8,370 nt of DNA from Flammeovirgaceae bacterium UBA976. GTDB taxonomy: Bacteria; Bacteroidota; Bacteroidia; Cytophagales; Cyclobacteriaceae. The notes beneath the pieces were generated by a model. It saw nothing but the letters and a program-made list of their open reading frames with translations. It was not told the origin of the DNA and made no database searches. The translations under genes were made by a program, and so were the position numbers. The stretch lies in contig DBBU01000031.1 of assembly GCA_002292365.1 (NCBI GenBank), positions 1-8,370 of the forward strand. Reading direction: 5' to 3'. This document shows positions 6,243-8,370 of this stretch, piece by piece. Positions within the stretch are counted from its first letter, which is position 1. Each line of letters opens with the position of its first letter.

Positions 6243-6876
6243 AGCTCGATAACAACTTGTTGATGTCTTTGATAAGTAAATCAACCTGACTGGGGATGGT
6301 GCCATCATAAACCCCTCGTACCCGACGCTCTTTATCGATCAATAAAAAGGCACCACTATGGATAAACCCCCCAGGAGCATTTTCATCTTCATTGGCTACG
6401 ACCATATAGCTCGTCTCTCCTATATCATAAATCTGATCCTTATCTCCCGTTACAAATTCCCATTTTGGACTACTTACTCCCAGCAAGCGGGCATAATTAG
6501 CCAATGCGGCTACTGTGTCGTAGCTTGGGTCAATGGTATGAGAAAGTAAGCCAACATTTTCATTATCTAAAAATTTTTCATAGACTCGGTACATTTGTTT
6601 ACTCATTTCTGGGCAAATAGAGGGACAATTGATAAAGAAAAAATCAGCGACATAGATTTTATCTTTAAAAGAGGTATTGGTAATAACGGCACTGTCTTGG
6701 TTTATAAAACTAAAGTCAGCAATACGATGGGGAATCGTATCCTTGATGAGTATGCCGTTCACCTCTTTTGTAACAATTTTATTACGTCCTAAAATCGGTA
6801 ATTCAAAATTGGTTTTGAATTCTTGGCAGGCCCCAAGTAACAGAAATAAAAAGCCTATTTCAATATGTCTTCTCAT
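6232..6876 (-). CDS. Sco1/SenC-family copper chaperone, lipoprotein
   Basis: Sco proteins are membrane-anchored thioredoxin-fold proteins that bind copper and reduce or load the CuA site of cytochrome c oxidase. The 214-residue protein starts with a short signal peptide ending LGAC (C17 lipidated). The thioredoxin-like domain spans about 45–211. The copper ligands are in place: CxxxC as C84 and C88 in FINCPSICPEM, and His173 in GGFIHSGAFLLID. The segment SHTIDPSYDT (112–121) is the usual Sco signature after the second strand. Its ATG overlaps the hemJ stop by 4 nt (ATGA), and its 3' end overlaps the cytochrome c start, so the three genes form one operon. A redox role in thiol or stress handling is possible, since some Sco proteins act that way. 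Family assignment is firm. Confidence 0.94.
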   Translation of the reverse strand: MRRHIEIGFLFLLLGACQEFKTNFELPILGRNKIVTKEVNGILIKDTIPHRIADFSFINQDSAVITNTSFKDKIYVADFFFINCPSICPEMSKQMYRVYEKFLDNENVGLLSHTIDPSYDTVAALANYARLLGVSSPKWEFVTGDKDQIYDIGETSYMVVANEDENAPGGFIHSGAFLLIDKERRVRGVYDGTIPSQVDLLIKDINKLLSSYEQ

Positions 6877-7409
6877 CTTTTTGTACGAATATACTTATAA
6901 AGTTTAATACCACTTATTAACAAGATCACCACAGCAAAAATTCCCAAAACGCTACTTGTCCAGCTCAATTGATCTTTCTTAACAATGAGAAAGACCACTG
7001 AGATTAAAATAAGGGTGGATACTTCATTCCAAATACGTAATTGTATTGAGCTGTATTTGACTACTCCTGCTTGCAAAAGTTTGAAAATATGGTGCAGGCT
7101 AAAGTGATAGCCGTAAAGAGCACCCACCAGAAGTAACTTTATTTGCATAAAGGGCAGTTGGAACCATTGGGGTTGCAGGTAAAGCAATGTACTTGCCATA
7201 ATGGCGGTAATGAGGGCAGAAGGCCAAGTAATGATGTACCATAAACGTTTGGCCATAAGGCCCAATTGGGCTTGTAATATAGACTTTTCAGGTTCAGGTT
7301 TAGATATGGCTTCGGTCTGGTAAATAAATATCCGAGGGATGTAAAAAAGCCCAGCAAACCAGGTAATAACAAATATGATATGCAATGCCTTGATAGATAA
7401 ATAATCCAT
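6873..7409 (-). CDS. hemJ: HemJ-like protoporphyrinogen IX oxidase (CopD-related membrane protein)
   Basis: HemJ oxidises protoporphyrinogen IX to protoporphyrin IX, the penultimate step of heme synthesis, in the cytoplasmic membrane. The 178-residue protein begins MDYLSIKALHIIFVITWFAG, and His10 matches the conserved His of the first helix. FYIPRIFIY (22–30), KRLWYIITWPS (54–64), the conserved Lys91 in QIKLLLVG, YHFSLHH (101–107) and RIWNEVSTLILI (125–136) are the expected family blocks. About five membrane helices are visible. The last one (about 150–172) is followed by a short basic tail and is longer than I expect for the minimal family. It is the first gene of an operon with Sco and cytochrome c. 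A 7-of-8 match to TAnnTTTG lies at 7437–7430, but no -33 element goes with it. Some databases call these proteins CopD family; the block pattern favours HemJ. Confidence 0.82.
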   Translation of the reverse strand: MDYLSIKALHIIFVITWFAGLFYIPRIFIYQTEAISKPEPEKSILQAQLGLMAKRLWYIITWPSALITAIMASTLLYLQPQWFQLPFMQIKLLLVGALYGYHFSLHHIFKLLQAGVVKYSSIQLRIWNEVSTLILISVVFLIVKKDQLSWTSSVLGIFAVVILLISGIKLYKYIRTKR

Positions 7410-7483
7410 TATGAATCAGTTAAATTGAACAACCTTATGCCCTTTTTATCAGGAATATTGAATCTTAAAAAGCGATTAAATGA

Positions 7484-8137
7484 TTAAATGGGCTTGTTTT
7501 CGACCCCATTATTTTCGTCTATATCATTCTCGTCCTCAAAAACGATTTCAATCCCTGCTTTTTTTAAATCGTCTTTTACATCAATATCGATAAGGGTGGG
7601 TAATTTAAATACAGAAAGATCTCTATCCTTAATTTCATCCAAGAGTTCATTCAGGACTTCATCATGACCATAGGCTTGTTTATTGAGTAAATTTTCATGC
7701 GGTTCTTTCATACCAATCAGATAAAATCCACCATCTTGGGCAGGGCCAATGACCACATCATGTTTATCCAATGCAGCAAAACCTTGGGAAATGATCTTAT
7801 CAGTGATGTCGGGTGTATCGCTACCAATAAGAACTATTTTATCAAAGTCTAATTCAAAGGCATCATAAAAGCAATTTTGCATTCTTTGCCCCAAATCTTT
7901 ACCTTCTTGGATATGTTTTTGGTATTTGGCATCGTCAAATTGGTCATGCGATTCTATGTATTCAGAATAGTAGACATATTTATTAATCTTTAAGACATCC
8001 GTTACTTCTGCAGTAATTCCTACCAGTTCTTTGTAGATCTCCATCGCTACGTCCATACCCAAATCCTCAGCCAATCTTGTTTTAACCGTTCCTGGGATTA
8101 AATTTTTAACAAAAATGGACAATACTTCTTTACTCAT
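7484..8137 (-). CDS. GT-A fold nucleotidyl/glycosyltransferase, TIGR04282/DUF2064 family
   Basis: This 217-residue cytoplasmic protein has the GT-A fold patterns of the family. These are a nucleotide-binding start with FVKNLIPGTVKTRLA (9–23), the metal-binding-type motif IGSDTPDI (104–111), the substrate loop GPAQDGGFYLIGM (131–143) and DIDVKDDL (184–191). Members are often named 'arsenosugar biosynthesis glycosyltransferase' because some sit beside the radical SAM enzyme ArsS. No such gene is in view, so the substrate is unknown. The C-terminus (200–217) is an acidic, poorly conserved tail. I chose the ATG at 8137, since a longer frame from 8188 would overlap the rhodanese gene by 59 nt and adds no family sequence. 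From 8137 the overlap is 8 nt, typical of coupled genes. The gene lies 74 nt upstream of hemJ with no clear terminator, so read-through is possible. Confidence 0.87.
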   Translation of the reverse strand: MSKEVLSIFVKNLIPGTVKTRLAEDLGMDVAMEIYKELVGITAEVTDVLKINKYVYYSEYIESHDQFDDAKYQKHIQEGKDLGQRMQNCFYDAFELDFDKIVLIGSDTPDITDKIISQGFAALDKHDVVIGPAQDGGFYLIGMKEPHENLLNKQAYGHDEVLNELLDEIKDRDLSVFKLPTLIDIDVKDDLKKAGIEIVFEDENDIDENNGVENKPI

Positions 8138-8370
8138 AAACCTTAATTCCTTTGTGTAACCATAAAGACCATACTTTGCTGTAAGCATGAATGCTATCCG
8201 TAGGCAAATTTAAATGATTTACGACAATTTGTGATTGATTTTTCCAATCAAAGATTCCTCCGTATAAGTTGTAGACCTTAGTATATCCCATGTCGAGGAG
8301 TTTTTCGCCTATGCGTTCACTTCGATAACCTACTGAACAATAGAGAATGATTTCTTTATTTTTTGGAATA
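8130..8370 (-). CDS. Rhodanese-like domain protein (5' part beyond window)
   Basis: Only the last 79 residues are visible. They contain the active-site loop CSVGYRS, where the Cys carries persulfide sulfur in catalytically active rhodaneses. The C-terminal half of the fold follows: the helix SERIGEKLLDMGYTKVYNL and the strand YGGIFDWKN. A tail ending WSLWLHKGIKVYE closes the protein. Single-domain rhodaneses transfer sulfur from thiosulfate or persulfides to thiol acceptors. The intact Cys and the GYRS loop suggest an active enzyme. The stop overlaps the glycosyltransferase start by 8 nt, so the two are co-transcribed and coupled. The N-terminus, any signal peptide and extra domains are outside the window. 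Confidence 0.88.
   Translation of the reverse strand, partial: IPKNKEIILYCSVGYRSERIGEKLLDMGYTKVYNLYGGIFDWKNQSQIVVNHLNLPTDSIHAYSKVWSLWLHKGIKVYE

Noticed and set aside
6243..6308. N-terminal extension of the cytochrome c gene
   Set aside because: The extra 22 residues have no signal-peptide character and lie inside the Sco gene. The internal ATG gives a classic lipoprotein signal.
7442..7472. CTTTTTA/TAAAAAG inverted repeat between the glycosyltransferase and hemJ as a terminator
   Set aside because: Seven weak pairs with a 17-nt loop would not form a stable hairpin.
8138..8188. N-terminal extension of the glycosyltransferase
   Set aside because: It overlaps the rhodanese coding sequence and precedes the family's normal first strand (VLSIFVKN).

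Overview
The window looks like an ordinary chromosomal segment of a member of the Bacteroidota, most likely a Cytophagales-type marine or soil bacterium. The evidence is AT-rich DNA, several lipoproteins with short signal peptides, almost no Shine-Dalgarno sequences, one good Bacteroidota-type promoter (TTTG / TAnnTTTG), and protein families in forms typical of that phylum: a PadR–PspC pair, a lipoprotein glutamine cyclotransferase, a Sco–cytochrome c pair and HemJ. Genus cannot be read from this sequence. I see no RNA genes, CRISPR array, insertion sequence, integrase or phage genes.

Layout. Every gene except one is on the minus strand, so transcription runs from high to low coordinates. 8370–7484: the 3' part of a rhodanese gene overlaps by 8 nt a GT-A type glycosyltransferase of the TIGR04282/DUF2064 family. 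7409–5784: a tightly coupled trio, HemJ-like protein (heme synthesis), Sco1/SenC (copper delivery to cytochrome oxidase) and a class I cytochrome c lipoprotein. Their reading frames overlap by 4 and 11 nt. 5403–5807 (+): a small Met-rich lipoprotein whose 3' end overlaps the cytochrome c gene tail to tail by 24 nt. 5004–5402: a 399-nt divergent intergenic region carrying palindromes, a direct repeat and the best promoter. 5003–3750: a CPA1 Na+/H+ antiporter. 3693–2599: a glutaminyl-peptide cyclotransferase lipoprotein. 2231–2598: a non-coding spacer with a perfect 10-bp inverted repeat upstream of padR. 2230–1: a PadR repressor gene overlapping by 4 nt a large membrane protein with two PspC domains, whose C-terminus runs off the window.

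How they work together. Three functional units are visible. The PadR–PspC operon is probably an autoregulated envelope-stress module. The HemJ–Sco–cytochrome c operon supplies heme, copper handling and an electron carrier to the respiratory chain. The antiporter and cyclotransferase are single-purpose genes for ion homeostasis and for modifying exported proteins. The rhodanese–glycosyltransferase pair is the tail of an operon that begins outside the window.

I do not see a clearly undescribed multi-gene system. The most interesting loose ends are the inverted repeats in the two regulatory regions and the Met/His-containing lipoprotein beside the Sco/cytochrome c genes.
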